Assembly (NCBI GenBank): GCA_001464335.1
Contig: LNEV01000008.1
Location: forward strand, 62,001-126,000
DNA: 64,000 nt
Direction: 5' to 3'
DNA from: Rhizobiales bacterium Ga0077545
Lineage (GTDB): Bacteria; Pseudomonadota; Alphaproteobacteria; Rhizobiales; Methylopilaceae
In this document: piece after piece, positions 17,444 through 26,648 of the stretch
How positions within the stretch are numbered: the first letter of the stretch is position 1
Layout: each line of letters begins with the position of its first letter
Notes under the pieces: generated by a model
Told to the model about the DNA's origin: nothing
Seen by the model: only the letters and a program-made list of their open reading frames with translations
The model's database searches: none
Program-made: the position numbers and the translations under genes

Positions 17444-17608
17444 GTGCAAACAAACAGCATGGGCCGGCACATGCGCGACACGCCAAGCGTGCCGGATGTG
17501 CATTCAGAATATGTCTCGACGCGCGTCTTGTGGCGCTGGGCGGCGGTTCTTTTTTGCACCGCCTTCTGGGCAGGGATCGTGTGGACATTGCTTAAATTCA
17601 TCGCATAA
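17444..17608 (+). CDS. Small single-span membrane protein, function unknown
   Basis: A 54-residue protein starting at GTG 17444 directly behind a strong GGGGGAGGG ribosome site, which makes translation credible. Residues 1-25 are hydrophilic. Residues 30-53 form one membrane helix containing Cys38 and three tryptophans (LWRWAAVLF, FWAG, IVW). It sits at the right edge of the exopolysaccharide locus, divergent from the co-polymerase/kinase operon. Architecture and the C-x(7-8)-W pattern resemble the 56-residue protein at 5299-5469. No named family was recognised. Confidence 0.6.
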   Translation: MQTNSMGRHMRDTPSVPDVHSEYVSTRVLWRWAAVLFCTAFWAGIVWTLLKFIA

Positions 17609-17653
17609 CGCCGGTTTCGGTATTGGCGGTGTGTTCGTATGGACGCGTGACGC

Positions 17654-17735
17654 GCGGGTGAACCCGCATTCCTCCGGATTTGAAACGATCCGGGCGCACG
17701 AACGTTGCTCTCATGGGAAACGAGACAGCGTTTCC
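17654..17735. other. Two perfect inverted repeats upstream of mscS-like gene
   Basis: GCGGGT-GA-ACCCGC (17654-17667) lies about 45 bases after the small membrane protein's stop and may act as its terminator stem, though no T run follows. GGAAACG-N6-CGTTTCC (17716-17735) lies 33 bases before the channel start and could be an operator or leader hairpin. Nothing else is visible in the gap 17609-17768. Confidence 0.35.
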
Positions 17736-17768
17736 TGAAACCCACCACCATTCCGGACGTCTGATTGA

Positions 17769-18887
17769 ATGGATATCAGCCTGCCTTCATGGCTCCTTGC
17801 CATGCCCTCCTGGGCATGGCTGCTCGTGGCGGTCACTTTTGCAAGCCTTGCGGGTGTTTTCGCCCATCACCTTTTGCGCTTCATTGTTCGTCGCCTCGAA
17901 CACATGCGCCGCACGACGATGCTCCGTCTTGTGATGCGGCGTGTTCAGCCGTCGGTGGCCATTCTCGTCGGGGTCTTCGTCTTTGCGGCCCTGATTCCGG
18001 CGACGGGCTATCCGGCTCCCGCGCAGATCGGGCTTGCGCGCGGTGCCGTCGTCGTCGGTACGCTCGCGTTTGGTCTGGCAGCTTACCGTCTGACGCAGCT
18101 CGGCTTCGACATTTATGCACGGCGGCACGACGGGGTGGACCTGTCGGAGGACGTTCACGTGCGGCGTCGCCAGACGCGGCTGAACCTGCTGCGCCGTCTT
18201 GCGACGGTCACGGTCGCGGTCGCGACCATTGCGCTGGTCTTCATGTCGCTTCCGGCCCTGCGAACACTCGGCGTCAGCCTGTTCGCCTCGGCGGGTGTTG
18301 CCGGTATCGCCATCGGTCTTGCCGCCCGTCCGGCGATTTCAAACCTGCTGGCGGGCATCCAGATCGCGTTCACCGAGCCGATCCGGATCGGCGATCAGGT
18401 GGTGCTCGAAGGCGAATGGGGCACGGTCGAGGACATCACCTCCACCTATGTCGTCGTCAATGTCTGGGACCAGAGGCGGCTCATCCTGCCGCTGTCCTAT
18501 TTCCTCGAAAAACCGTTCCAGAACTGGACGCGCGAGAACCCGCAGATACTCGGCACGTCGATGTTCTATGTGGATTATTCCGTGCCGGTCGAGGAAATGC
18601 GCACGCAACTGCAGACCGTGCTGCGCGGCACAAAGCTTTGGGATGGCCGCGCCTGCGCGTTGCAGGTGACGGACTGCAAGGAAAACACGGTCGAAATCCG
18701 GGCGCTGATGAGCGCGCGCAATGCCGGCAGCGCCTTCGATCTGCGCTGCTATGTGCGCGAAAAGATGATCGAGTGGCTGCGCTCCGAATATCCGCACGCT
18801 TTGCCGCGAACGCGATTTGCGGTCGATCGCAAGCTTCTCGAAGTCCCCGGCCTCGGGAACGGCATGGCCGCGCCGGGCACGGCCTGA
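17769..18887 (+). CDS. MscS-family mechanosensitive channel
   Basis: A 372-residue small-conductance mechanosensitive channel protein. Four hydrophobic segments precede the signature pore helix and hinge SLFASAGVAGIAIGLAARPAISNLLAGIQIAF. The beta domain follows at EPIRIGDQVVLEGEWGTVEDI, then a cytoplasmic alpha/beta domain. The family opens under membrane tension to release solutes during osmotic downshock. The ATG at 17769 has a weak ribosome site. It has no obvious functional tie to the exopolysaccharide genes beyond adjacency. Confidence 0.92.
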   Translation: MDISLPSWLLAMPSWAWLLVAVTFASLAGVFAHHLLRFIVRRLEHMRRTTMLRLVMRRVQPSVAILVGVFVFAALIPATGYPAPAQIGLARGAVVVGTLAFGLAAYRLTQLGFDIYARRHDGVDLSEDVHVRRRQTRLNLLRRLATVTVAVATIALVFMSLPALRTLGVSLFASAGVAGIAIGLAARPAISNLLAGIQIAFTEPIRIGDQVVLEGEWGTVEDITSTYVVVNVWDQRRLILPLSYFLEKPFQNWTRENPQILGTSMFYVDYSVPVEEMRTQLQTVLRGTKLWDGRACALQVTDCKENTVEIRALMSARNAGSAFDLRCYVREKMIEWLRSEYPHALPRTRFAVDRKLLEVPGLGNGMAAPGTA

Positions 18888-18930
18888 ATGCCAGTCTGAC
18901 GCGGACGTTCGGCATTGCCATCACGTCCCT

Positions 18931-18946
18931 ACGCGCTTCGGCGCGT
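18931..18946 (+). terminator. UUCG-capped hairpin after mscS-like gene
   Basis: ACGCGC-TTCG-GCGCGT forms a perfect six-pair stem with the very stable UUCG tetraloop, 43 bases after the channel stop. No T run follows, so it may stabilise the 3' end or support factor-dependent termination rather than act as a classical intrinsic terminator. Confidence 0.45.
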
Positions 18947-19059
18947 CGGGCGTGATATGTGGCGATGCCGGACAGGTGTCGACCACGCGGCTTAGCCCAA
19001 TTGCCGGTTGATGCCGCGGCAAAACAGGGTAAGGGCAGGGGTTCACGAGGGCGGAAGAT

Positions 19060-20250
19060 TTGTCCGAAGGCTCCCATCCCGGCACGCGGCGCATCGGCCT
19101 TGCGCTGTTCATGGCCGGTTTTGCAACATTCTCGCTGATCTATTGCACCCAGCCGCTGCTTCCGGAATTCGCGGCCGAGTTCGGTGTCACGCCGGCGGCA
19201 AGCTCTCTGGCGCTCTCGCTGACGACCGGCGGACTTGCCGTTTCGATTCTTCTGGCCGGGGCGCTGTCGGAAACGCTGGGGCGGCGCGGGCTGATGTTCG
19301 TGTGCATGGCGGGCGCCGCGATCCTGAACCTTATTTCCTCCGTCGCGCCGAGCTGGAATGCACTTTTGGTCACGCGCGCGCTGGAGGGGATCGTGCTTGG
19401 CGGTGTTCCGGCGGTCGCGATGGCCTATCTGGCCGAGGAAATCCCCAGGAACCGGCTCGGCTTCGCGATGGGGCTCTATGTGAGCGGAACGGCGTTCGGC
19501 GGCATGATCGGGCGCGTCGCCATCGGCGCGTTGACGGAGATCACGTCCTGGCGCATCGCGCTCGGCACCATGGCCTGCGCCGATCTGGTGATCGCCATCC
19601 TGTTCTTCTTTCTTCTGCCGCGCTCGCGGAATTTCACGCGGCGGCGTGACGTCAGCCTCGCCTTCCACACGAGCGCCTGGGCAGGGCATCTGAAGAACCG
19701 CGACATGCCCTGGCTTTTCCTCATCGCGTTTCTGGCGATGGGGGCCTTCGTCACCGTCTATAATTACGCCGGCTTTCGGCTCATCGAGGCCCCTTACAAT
19801 CTCAACCAGACGGAGATCGGGCTGATCTTCCTCGCCTACACGCTGGGGATGGTCGCGTCCTCGCTGGCCGGTGCGATGGCCGACCGTTTCGGGCGGGCAA
19901 ATGTCGTCATTGCCGGTGCCGCGGTGACGTTTGCAGGGCTGCTGCTCACCCTTATGACGCCGCTTGCGGTGGTCATTGCGGGGATCTGCGTCATTACGAT
20001 GGGATTCTTCGCCATGCATGCGGTCGCGAGCGGCTGGGTGGGCGGGCTCGCGGCGCAGAACAAGAGCCACGCATCCTCGCTTTATCTGCTGGCCTATTAT
20101 CTCGGATCGAGCGTGCTCGGCTCCGTGGGCGGCTGGTTCTGGTATGAGGGGTTGTGGCCTGCGGTCGTGGCCTTCTGCGGATGCCTGGTCGCGGCCATTT
20201 TCGCAATCGCGCTCTCCCTGAAGGTGATGAGCAGAGCGCGGGCGCCCTGA
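19060..20250 (+). CDS. MFS transporter (YnfM-like)
   Basis: A 396-residue major-facilitator carrier with 12 predicted helices. The first-loop motif reads LAGALSETLGRRGLM, and the second-half equivalent is LAGAMADRFGRANVV. The opening CTQPLLPEFAAEFGVTPA is typical of the YnfM/arabinose-efflux-like subgroup. Substrate unknown. The start is taken as TTG at 19060 with GAGGG eight bases upstream. The only near ATG is at residue 18, inside the first helix, which would be a poor start. It converges on the RNase P RNA gene. Confidence 0.88.
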   Translation: MSEGSHPGTRRIGLALFMAGFATFSLIYCTQPLLPEFAAEFGVTPAASSLALSLTTGGLAVSILLAGALSETLGRRGLMFVCMAGAAILNLISSVAPSWNALLVTRALEGIVLGGVPAVAMAYLAEEIPRNRLGFAMGLYVSGTAFGGMIGRVAIGALTEITSWRIALGTMACADLVIAILFFFLLPRSRNFTRRRDVSLAFHTSAWAGHLKNRDMPWLFLIAFLAMGAFVTVYNYAGFRLIEAPYNLNQTEIGLIFLAYTLGMVASSLAGAMADRFGRANVVIAGAAVTFAGLLLTLMTPLAVVIAGICVITMGFFAMHAVASGWVGGLAAQNKSHASSLYLLAYYLGSSVLGSVGGWFWYEGLWPAVVAFCGCLVAAIFAIALSLKVMSRARAP

Positions 20251-20289
20251 CGCGCGTGGGCCCGCCGTATGAACGGTCCCGAAAAGATC

Positions 20290-20670
<381 letters not shown>

Positions 20671-20763
20671 TCTCATTAGGGGCTAGGGCAGGTGATGCGC
20701 AAGAGCCGCCTTTCGCCGGAGGTCTGGCTTGTGGACCTTCGTGGCGGGGTCTAGTCACCGAGC

Positions 20764-21660
20764 ATGAGCACGCCCGACTCGCCCGCCACGAAGGCCTTCT
20801 TCCGCGCCGCGCCTTTTCTGTTCATTGTCATCTGGGCAACGGGCTTCATCGTTGCGCGCCTTGTGGCGCCACATGCCGATCCGCTGACCTTCCTGTCGGT
20901 GCGCTATGTTCTGGCGATCGCGTTTCTGGCCGCGCTCGCCGTCGTCCAGAGCGCGCCTTGGCCCAAAAGCTGGCGCGACGCCGGGCGCCTGGCCGTTGCG
21001 GGGCTCCTTCTCCACGGAGTTTATCTCGGCGGCATTTTCTGGAGCGTGCGGCACGGGCTCCCGGCCGGTTTCGCCGGGCTTCTGGCGGGGCTTCAGCCGC
21101 TTCTGACGGCACTGGTCGCGGCGCCCCTGCTCGGGGAGCGGGTCGGTCTTCTGAAATGGGTCGGCATCGCGCTTGGTTTTGTCGGGGCGGTGCTGGTGCT
21201 GCTGCCCAAGCTCGGCACGGGGGCGGATGCGGTGCCGCCGGTCGCGCTGCTTGTCGGGTTCATCGCGGTGCTGGCGTTCACGGCCGGAACCATCTGGCAG
21301 AAGCGGACCGGCGGGCAGATGGATCTTCGCACCGGCAATGTCGTGCAGTTTTCGGCCGCCTTCGTGCCGACGGCGCTCGTTGCCTTCCTGACGGAGGAGG
21401 GCAAGTTCGATTTCGCGCCCGAACTGTGGATCGGGCTGCTATGGGCGGTGTTCGGCCTGTCGATCGGCGCGATCGTGCTGCTTCTGCTGATGATCCGCCG
21501 CGGCGCGGTCGTACAGACGGCGAGCCTTCTTTATCTCGTGCCCGCGGTCACCGCGCTGATGGCGTGGGCCATTTTCGGCGAAACGCTGAACATGCTGCAG
21601 ATCGGCGGCATGGTCCTGACGGCGTTCGGGGTCGCACTCGTCACGCGGGCCAAAGCCTAA
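20764..21660 (+). CDS. EamA/DMT-family transporter
   Basis: A 298-residue ten-helix drug/metabolite transporter with two EamA repeats. The first is around FIVIWATGFIVARLVAPHADPLTFLSVRY. The second ends in LLYLVPAVTALMAWAIFGETLNMLQIGGMVLTAFGVALV, the diagnostic end of repeat two. Members export amino acids, nucleosides or metabolites; the substrate is not predictable here. The ribosome site is weak. The gene is closed by the strong bidirectional terminator at 21661-21688. Confidence 0.9.
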   Translation: MSTPDSPATKAFFRAAPFLFIVIWATGFIVARLVAPHADPLTFLSVRYVLAIAFLAALAVVQSAPWPKSWRDAGRLAVAGLLLHGVYLGGIFWSVRHGLPAGFAGLLAGLQPLLTALVAAPLLGERVGLLKWVGIALGFVGAVLVLLPKLGTGADAVPPVALLVGFIAVLAFTAGTIWQKRTGGQMDLRTGNVVQFSAAFVPTALVAFLTEEGKFDFAPELWIGLLWAVFGLSIGAIVLLLLMIRRGAVVQTASLLYLVPAVTALMAWAIFGETLNMLQIGGMVLTAFGVALVTRAKA

Positions 21661-21688
21661 AAAAACTCCCGCCTGAGCGGGAGTTTTT
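21661..21688. terminator. Bidirectional intrinsic terminator
   Basis: A perfect twelve-pair inverted repeat, AAAAACTCCCGC-CTGA-GCGGGAGTTTTT, has A-rich and T-rich flanks. It works in both directions between the transporter and the convergent transglycosylase gene that ends at 21696. Confidence 0.93.
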
Positions 21689-21695
21689 CAAGTCC

Positions 21696-22367
21696 TTACG
21701 AGCGGCTTTTTTCGTTCTCGGCGACCTGAACCGGCGCCGCATAGGACGGCGCCTTCTGCGCCATGTATTTCTTGACCTTGCCGCAATAGACGGCCCCGGC
21801 CTTCGTCACGCCGCGCACGCCGTGTCCGCCCTGATATTTCGAGACGGCGCCGCACATATTGCCGCCCGCCTGCCGGTTTGCTTCGGCCAGATAGCGCATG
21901 CCGTAATCGAGATTGGTCGCCGGCTCGTAGAGCGCCTTGCGGCTTCCCTTGTAACCCATGCCCTGTGCCGTGCGGTAGGAGAGCTGCATCAGGCCGATAT
22001 AGCCGCCGGGTCCCGTGGCGTTGGCGCGGTAGCGGCTTTCGACCATGACGACGCCGTGGGCGAGATGCTGCGGCACGCCGTGCTTTGCGGCGTAATGCTG
22101 AACGAGGCTCGCGAGGTTTCCACCGCGCGGCAGCGCTTCCGTCGACGCCGAGGCGCGGCCTTCGCGCAGCTCTTCACGCTCCTTGCGATCCGCACGCTCC
22201 GTCTTCGCCTTGCGGTCGACCTTCGCCGATGTGCGGGACACCGATTTCGCGGGCGCTTTTTCGGCGGCCTCCTTCTGAAGAAATTCAATCGCGGATTCAG
22301 CCGAAGCCGGAGTGGCAAAAGCGAGGGTCGTCGCGGCAAGGGCGCCGCAAAGGAGAGTGCGATACAT
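21696..22367 (-). CDS. Secreted lytic transglycosylase (SLT domain)
   Basis: A 223-residue exported protein. A signal peptide ends near ATPASA, followed by a charged linker (Lys/Arg/Glu-rich, about residues 30-80). The SLT-type lysozyme-like domain has the catalytic glutamate in HGVVMVESRYRANATGPGGYIGLMQL, and the later motifs NLDYGMRYLAEA and VSKYQGGHG. It should cleave peptidoglycan glycan strands to anhydro-muropeptides. The start is ATG 22367, with GGAG about ten bases upstream; a GTG at 22382 would use that GGAG as its own codons, so it was rejected. Confidence 0.9.
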   Translation of the reverse strand: MYRTLLCGALAATTLAFATPASAESAIEFLQKEAAEKAPAKSVSRTSAKVDRKAKTERADRKEREELREGRASASTEALPRGGNLASLVQHYAAKHGVPQHLAHGVVMVESRYRANATGPGGYIGLMQLSYRTAQGMGYKGSRKALYEPATNLDYGMRYLAEANRQAGGNMCGAVSKYQGGHGVRGVTKAGAVYCGKVKKYMAQKAPSYAAPVQVAENEKSRS

Positions 22368-22491
22368 CAGAAGAAACTCCACGATTACTCGAACAGCCGT
22401 GGAAGTCGCCGCGAAATCAGGCCGTGATGAGGACAGGAAGGGACCTGAATTGTCTATTTTATGACCATTCCGTGACGCAACACTTGTTCCG

Positions 22492-23247
22492 TCATACTTT
22501 CGGCAAAGCCTTTAACAGCCTTCGCATCGTTGCGATGGTCGATGGATCGACTGTCCCATCGACCTTTTCCTGACGGAAATGACGCTGGAAAGCGGTGGCG
22601 ACCGCCTTGGTCTGGGCGTCGAACACGCCCGAAATCTCGATCCCATAGCCGTAGATCGAGAACAGGGTCTGGATCTCCTCGACCGGCTCGCCCTCATCGC
22701 CCTCGAAAAAGGTGTCTCCGGTCGTCGTCAGCGGCGCAGGCTTCTGCCAATGGCCGAGTTTGGCCGCAGAAAGCCGGTCCCACGGGAATTTCTCGCCCGG
22801 ATCGTCTTTCCGGCGCGGCGCCACATCGGAATGGGCCAGAACCCGGTTGCGCGGGATGTTGTGGCGCGCGCAGATATCGAGACCGAGCGCGATCACCGCC
22901 TCGATCTGGGCGTCGGGGAAATCGCGGTAGCCATGCTCATGGCCGGGATTTTGGATCTCGATGCCGATGGAGCGGGAATTGACGTCCGTCTCGCCCTCCC
23001 AGTTCGACAGGCCCGCATGCCAGGCCCGCCGTTCCTCCGGCACCATCTGCACGATCCGCCCGTCCTCGTGGACGAGGTAATGGCAGGATACCTTGCTCGC
23101 CGGATCGCAGAGCCGGGCCACCGCCTCATCGGCCGAGACCATGCCGGTGTAGTGCAGAAGGAGGATGTCGATCTCCTCGTCCCGCGCGTCATGGCTCGGG
23201 GAGGGGGAGACGATGGAGACGAGCGGCGTATCGGCTTGAAATGACAT
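22492..23247 (-). CDS. N-acetylmuramoyl-L-alanine amidase, AmiD-like
   Basis: A 251-residue amidase_2 protein with a C-terminal peptidoglycan-binding domain. Zinc and substrate motifs are LLLHYTG, RRAWHAGLSNW and LAHSDVAPRRKDDPG, and PG_binding_1 covers roughly residues 185-248. It cleaves the bond between muramic acid and the stem peptide during wall recycling. No signal peptide is visible from the ATG at 23247. The open frame extends upstream without a convincing ribosome site, so the N-terminus, and whether it is cytoplasmic or exported, is uncertain. It is divergent from the Ser/Gly-rich secreted protein. Confidence 0.9.
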   Translation of the reverse strand: MSFQADTPLVSIVSPSPSHDARDEEIDILLLHYTGMVSADEAVARLCDPASKVSCHYLVHEDGRIVQMVPEERRAWHAGLSNWEGETDVNSRSIGIEIQNPGHEHGYRDFPDAQIEAVIALGLDICARHNIPRNRVLAHSDVAPRRKDDPGEKFPWDRLSAAKLGHWQKPAPLTTTGDTFFEGDEGEPVEEIQTLFSIYGYGIEISGVFDAQTKAVATAFQRHFRQEKVDGTVDPSTIATMRRLLKALPKV

Positions 23248-23343
23248 GAAGGAAGCCGTGCCACATGCCGGGGCACGTTCGCAAGGAACAGCCACCTTCC
23301 CGGGGCGTTGAGGCTTTGACCGATACCCCAAGGGGAGGCCCCT

Positions 23344-23871
23344 ATGACCCGTTTTCACCTCATGGCCTGTGTGGGAGCCTCGCTCCTCGCCGGGCCCGCT
23401 CTGGCGCAGATATCATCCGCGCCGTCGTCCTCACCGTCTTCACCGTCTGGTTCGACGATCGGCGGCACGGCAGCGCCGGCGACGGGCGTGTCCGGTGGAC
23501 GGGGGGCAACAAGCGTCGATGTGCCGAACCCGGCCGCCGCCCCGAACAGTCAGGTCGCGCCGAGCGCGGCGGGAATGCCGGGAGGCGCAAGCCAGGTGCC
23601 CTCGTCGCCGGGATCGGGCGCCGGAACGTCCGTCCCCGTCTGGGGCACACGCGATGGCTCCGTGCCGAGCGTCTCCGGCTCGATCGATGAGTCCTCGACA
23701 CGCTCAAGCAGCACCGATTGTTCGGGTACGGGCACGCGGTCAAGCTCCGGCAGCGGATCGACCAGCGCAACGACATCGAACTGCGCCACCGGCAGCGGGG
23801 GCAGCGGCTCCAGCCTTGGCACAAGCAACATCATGGGATCGGGAGCGCCCATCGACGTCCGCGGCAACTGA
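23344..23871 (+). CDS. Ser/Gly-rich secreted protein of unknown function
   Basis: A 175-residue low-complexity protein with a clear signal peptide (LMACVGASLLAGPALAQ). The mature part is dominated by Ser, Gly, Thr, Pro and Ala, contains two cysteines (in TDCSG and SNCATG), and has no recognisable fold. A GGGAGG ribosome site precedes the ATG at 23344 by six bases, supporting expression. Its stop codon directly abuts that of the convergent extensin-like gene. It may be a disordered envelope or surface protein; that is speculative. Confidence 0.65.
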   Translation: MTRFHLMACVGASLLAGPALAQISSAPSSSPSSPSGSTIGGTAAPATGVSGGRGATSVDVPNPAAAPNSQVAPSAAGMPGGASQVPSSPGSGAGTSVPVWGTRDGSVPSVSGSIDESSTRSSSTDCSGTGTRSSSGSGSTSATTSNCATGSGGSGSSLGTSNIMGSGAPIDVRGN

Positions 23872-24768
23872 TCAGTCGTCGAGGGCGTCTTCGCCCACGC
23901 TGCCGGTCGTCCCGTTGTAGGGTGTCGGTACGCGCGCAATCGGCCAGCGGCTGTGCGGTGCGTAGGACATCGGCACATTGTCGGAGACCGGCCCGTTCGG
24001 ATAGGAATAGGGCTGCTGTTGCGGCGGATATGCCTGACCCGCGGGCGGGTAGTAATGCGGCTGCTGCTGGAATTGCGGCGCGCTCGGAACGTTTTTCGGG
24101 TGCGGACGGCAATAGGCCGTCCAGTTGGAATTGTGCCGCGCCAGATCCATGTGGAAATGATCCTCGTGATAGCCGTCGCTGCCGGGGCCGAGCACCGTCT
24201 TGAACGTGCCGCACGCGCCCGCATGCACCTGCCTCAGAAAGGCCCGTTGATCGGGTGAACCGCGCCAGCCGCCCTGGACCGTGATCTCGCGGCCATCGGC
24301 AAGGTAAAATGCCTTGATGTCGAGCGCGTTTCCGAACGAGTGCTCGGAGAGCTTGGCCCCGCGCTTGTTGTTACGCGTGCGGCATCCATACGAGGCGATG
24401 TTCTTGATGCCGACGACAGGCTGGCCGAAATTGCCGTAGGCGGCGGGCTGCACGCTTTCACGCATCCAGCGGTTCAGCGCCGAATTCATCGGGCAGCCGA
24501 TCCGCGCCGAAGGTTGGATCGCGACTTCGCCGCCGCTCAGCGCCGACACGCGAAACGGATGTTCGAGGCCGCAGGAATATTTCTGGTTGATCGCCGGAAG
24601 CCGTTCCGCGAAGGCGGAAGGAACGAGTTCCCCCGCGCGCAGGCAGCGCTGTTCTTCCGCGTCCCGCCAGGCTTCGCGGGGTTCGCCGAACAGGTCGAAC
24701 TTTCCGCAACCTGCCAGCAACACGGCGAGAGACGCACCTACAAGACCGAACGCAACACGGGTCTTCAT
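23872..24768 (-). CDS. Extensin-like family lipoprotein
   Basis: A 298-residue protein with a lipoprotein signal ending LLAGC, followed by an extensin-like C-terminal domain. Key motifs are RIGCPMNSALNRWM, SYGCRTRN, KLSEHSFGNALDI and DGYHEDHFHMDL. The His/Asp pattern matches the metal site of the VanY/MepA-like peptidase superfamily. The last 80 residues are Pro/Gln/Tyr-rich (QQQPHYYPPAG, YPPQQQPYSYP). Family members are common in Rhizobiales and may act on peptidoglycan peptides; activity here is inferred. It ends exactly where the convergent secreted protein ends, with no intergenic base. Confidence 0.88.
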   Translation of the reverse strand: MKTRVAFGLVGASLAVLLAGCGKFDLFGEPREAWRDAEEQRCLRAGELVPSAFAERLPAINQKYSCGLEHPFRVSALSGGEVAIQPSARIGCPMNSALNRWMRESVQPAAYGNFGQPVVGIKNIASYGCRTRNNKRGAKLSEHSFGNALDIKAFYLADGREITVQGGWRGSPDQRAFLRQVHAGACGTFKTVLGPGSDGYHEDHFHMDLARHNSNWTAYCRPHPKNVPSAPQFQQQPHYYPPAGQAYPPQQQPYSYPNGPVSDNVPMSYAPHSRWPIARVPTPYNGTTGSVGEDALDD

Positions 24769-24837
24769 CGCCCGCTAAAATGCGGGGCTTTAGGTTAAGG
24801 CTGCGTTTACGATGCGCCGGTGTCGATCAAGCGCCGT

Positions 24838-26544
24838 TCAGGCCGCGCGCATTCCTTCGAGGAAGGAGCGGACGGTCGCCGACATGGTCGCCGTCTGGTC
24901 CTTCAGCGCCCCGACGGCGGCGGCGACGTCGCCCGAGGCACGGGCGGCATTGTCGGCTGCTTCGCTGACGCTTTCCATACTGCCGCGCGCCTCGCCGGTG
25001 CGGGCGGCAGCGCTGGTGATGGAGGAGGAGATTTCCTTCGTCGCGGCATTCTGCTCTTCCACCGCCGAGGAGATGGCGGTGAGAACCACGTCGAGTTCGC
25101 CGATCGTCTTCGAGACGTTGTCGATGCTGGCCGTTGCGGTTTCGGTGGTGCGGTGCATGCGGTCGATCTGGGCGCTGATTTCCTCGGTCGCTTTCGCCGT
25201 CTGGCTGGCGAGCATCTTCACTTCCGATGCGACGACCGCAAAACCCCTGCCGGCCTCACCGGCGCGGGCGGCTTCGATGGTGGCGTTGAGCGCAAGAAGA
25301 TTGGTCTGCGCGGCGATGTCGGTGATCAGTGTGACGATCTTGCCGATTTCGCTTGCGGAGGCCGCAAGCTCCGCGCTCTGGCGCGCGCTTTCCTGCGCTT
25401 CACCGACCGCGCGGGCGGACACCGCCGAGCACTGCTCGACCTGACGTCCGATTTCGTTGACGGAAGCCGACAATTCCTCGGCCGCGCCGGAGACCTCGGC
25501 GGCGTTTTCGCTGGCCTGGTCGGATGCGGACGTTGCCTCGCCGACGCGATCGCGGGTGACGTGGGAGACGCCGGTCAAATCCTCCGCGGTGCGGCTGAGT
25601 TGCTCGGTCGCATCCGAGACGGTTGCAAGTACGGCGCTCACGGACTGCTCGAACTCGGCGGCGATACGCGCGAGGCGCTCACCGCGCATGCGATGGCGGT
25701 CGCCGTCCGTGCGCGTTGCATCTTCCAGCTCCTGCTGGCGGTGGGCGCTTTCGCGGAACGTTTCGAGCGCGCGGGCAATATCGCCGACCTCGTCGCTGCG
25801 CGATGTGCTGGGGATGGCGATGTCGAGTTTGCCTCCGGCCAGTTCCCGGACCGCTTCGGTGACCGCGATCAGGGGACGCAAACCGCGCCGGATGCCGAGA
25901 CCGGCGGCGAGAAGAAGAAGGACGCAGACGCCGACCGCACCGATCAGCACATTGCGCGCGGTTTCCCAGAGCGTGGTGTCGAGCGCCGAGCGATCGAGGC
26001 CGACGAAGACGATGCCGATCACGTCCCCGGCTTCGGTCTTTATGGGGGTGTACTGGGTGAAATAGGGCTTGCCGAGAATATCGGCTTCGCCGCGATAGAC
26101 CTCGCCTGCCTTCATCGCCTTCCAGACCGCGCCGTCCTTGCCGAGCGGCGTGCCGATGGCGCGCGTGCCGTCCGCTTTCATGATGTTGGTGGTGCGGCGC
26201 CAGAAATCGTCGCTCGCGGCATCATAGGCGAAGAAGGTGGCGGACTGGCCGGTGGTGCGGCCGATCTTGTCGATCAGCTCGTGGCTTTGGAAATCGGGGA
26301 TCGCCGGACCGACAACGGTGGAGATCTGCTCACCCGTGTATTCGACGCGCGCGTCCCCCAGCAGGTCGGAGAGAGCGTTCGCCGCGACGCGGGAGTTGAG
26401 TTCCTGATTGCCTGCGGCGTTCTCTAGCATCTCCGCCCGCAGGCCGTAGAGCATGAAGGCGCCAATCGCGAGTGTGTTCACGGTGAGAAGGGCGAGGACG
26501 AAAAATTGAGCCTTCGCGCTCAGACGCGGTTTCCAACGCAGCAT
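24838..26544 (-). CDS. Methyl-accepting chemotaxis protein with periplasmic Cache domain
   Basis: A 568-residue chemoreceptor. Helix one is near residues 12-34. A periplasmic sensor of the single-Cache type ([50 protein letters not shown]) follows, then helix two near residues 200-220. HAMP follows at [19 protein letters not shown], then a long signalling coiled coil. The conserved hairpin tip reads [41 protein letters not shown]. It should bind a small ligand and control a CheA kinase, but no che genes are nearby. A GGAGG ribosome site lies nine bases before the ATG and can pair with an upstream GCCTCC. Confidence 0.95.
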   Translation of the reverse strand: MLRWKPRLSAKAQFFVLALLTVNTLAIGAFMLYGLRAEMLENAAGNQELNSRVAANALSDLLGDARVEYTGEQISTVVGPAIPDFQSHELIDKIGRTTGQSATFFAYDAASDDFWRRTTNIMKADGTRAIGTPLGKDGAVWKAMKAGEVYRGEADILGKPYFTQYTPIKTEAGDVIGIVFVGLDRSALDTTLWETARNVLIGAVGVCVLLLLAAGLGIRRGLRPLIAVTEAVRELAGGKLDIAIPSTSRSDEVGDIARALETFRESAHRQQELEDATRTDGDRHRMRGERLARIAAEFEQSVSAVLATVSDATEQLSRTAEDLTGVSHVTRDRVGEATSASDQASENAAEVSGAAEELSASVNEIGRQVEQCSAVSARAVGEAQESARQSAELAASASEIGKIVTLITDIAAQTNLLALNATIEAARAGEAGRGFAVVASEVKMLASQTAKATEEISAQIDRMHRTTETATASIDNVSKTIGELDVVLTAISSAVEEQNAATKEISSSITSAAARTGEARGSMESVSEAADNAARASGDVAAAVGALKDQTATMSATVRSFLEGMRAA

Positions 26545-26648
26545 GGGACCAGCCTCCCGGGATATTTTCCGGAGGCAAAATCACATCAAAATCTTGCGTT
26601 TACTTTAAGAGGCGCGGGCGTATCTGACGATATGCGCGATCTATGAAC

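Noticed and set aside
18931..18946. A classical intrinsic terminator after the MscS-like gene
   Set aside because: The UUCG hairpin is perfect but no T run follows, so it is listed only as a hairpin with moderate confidence.
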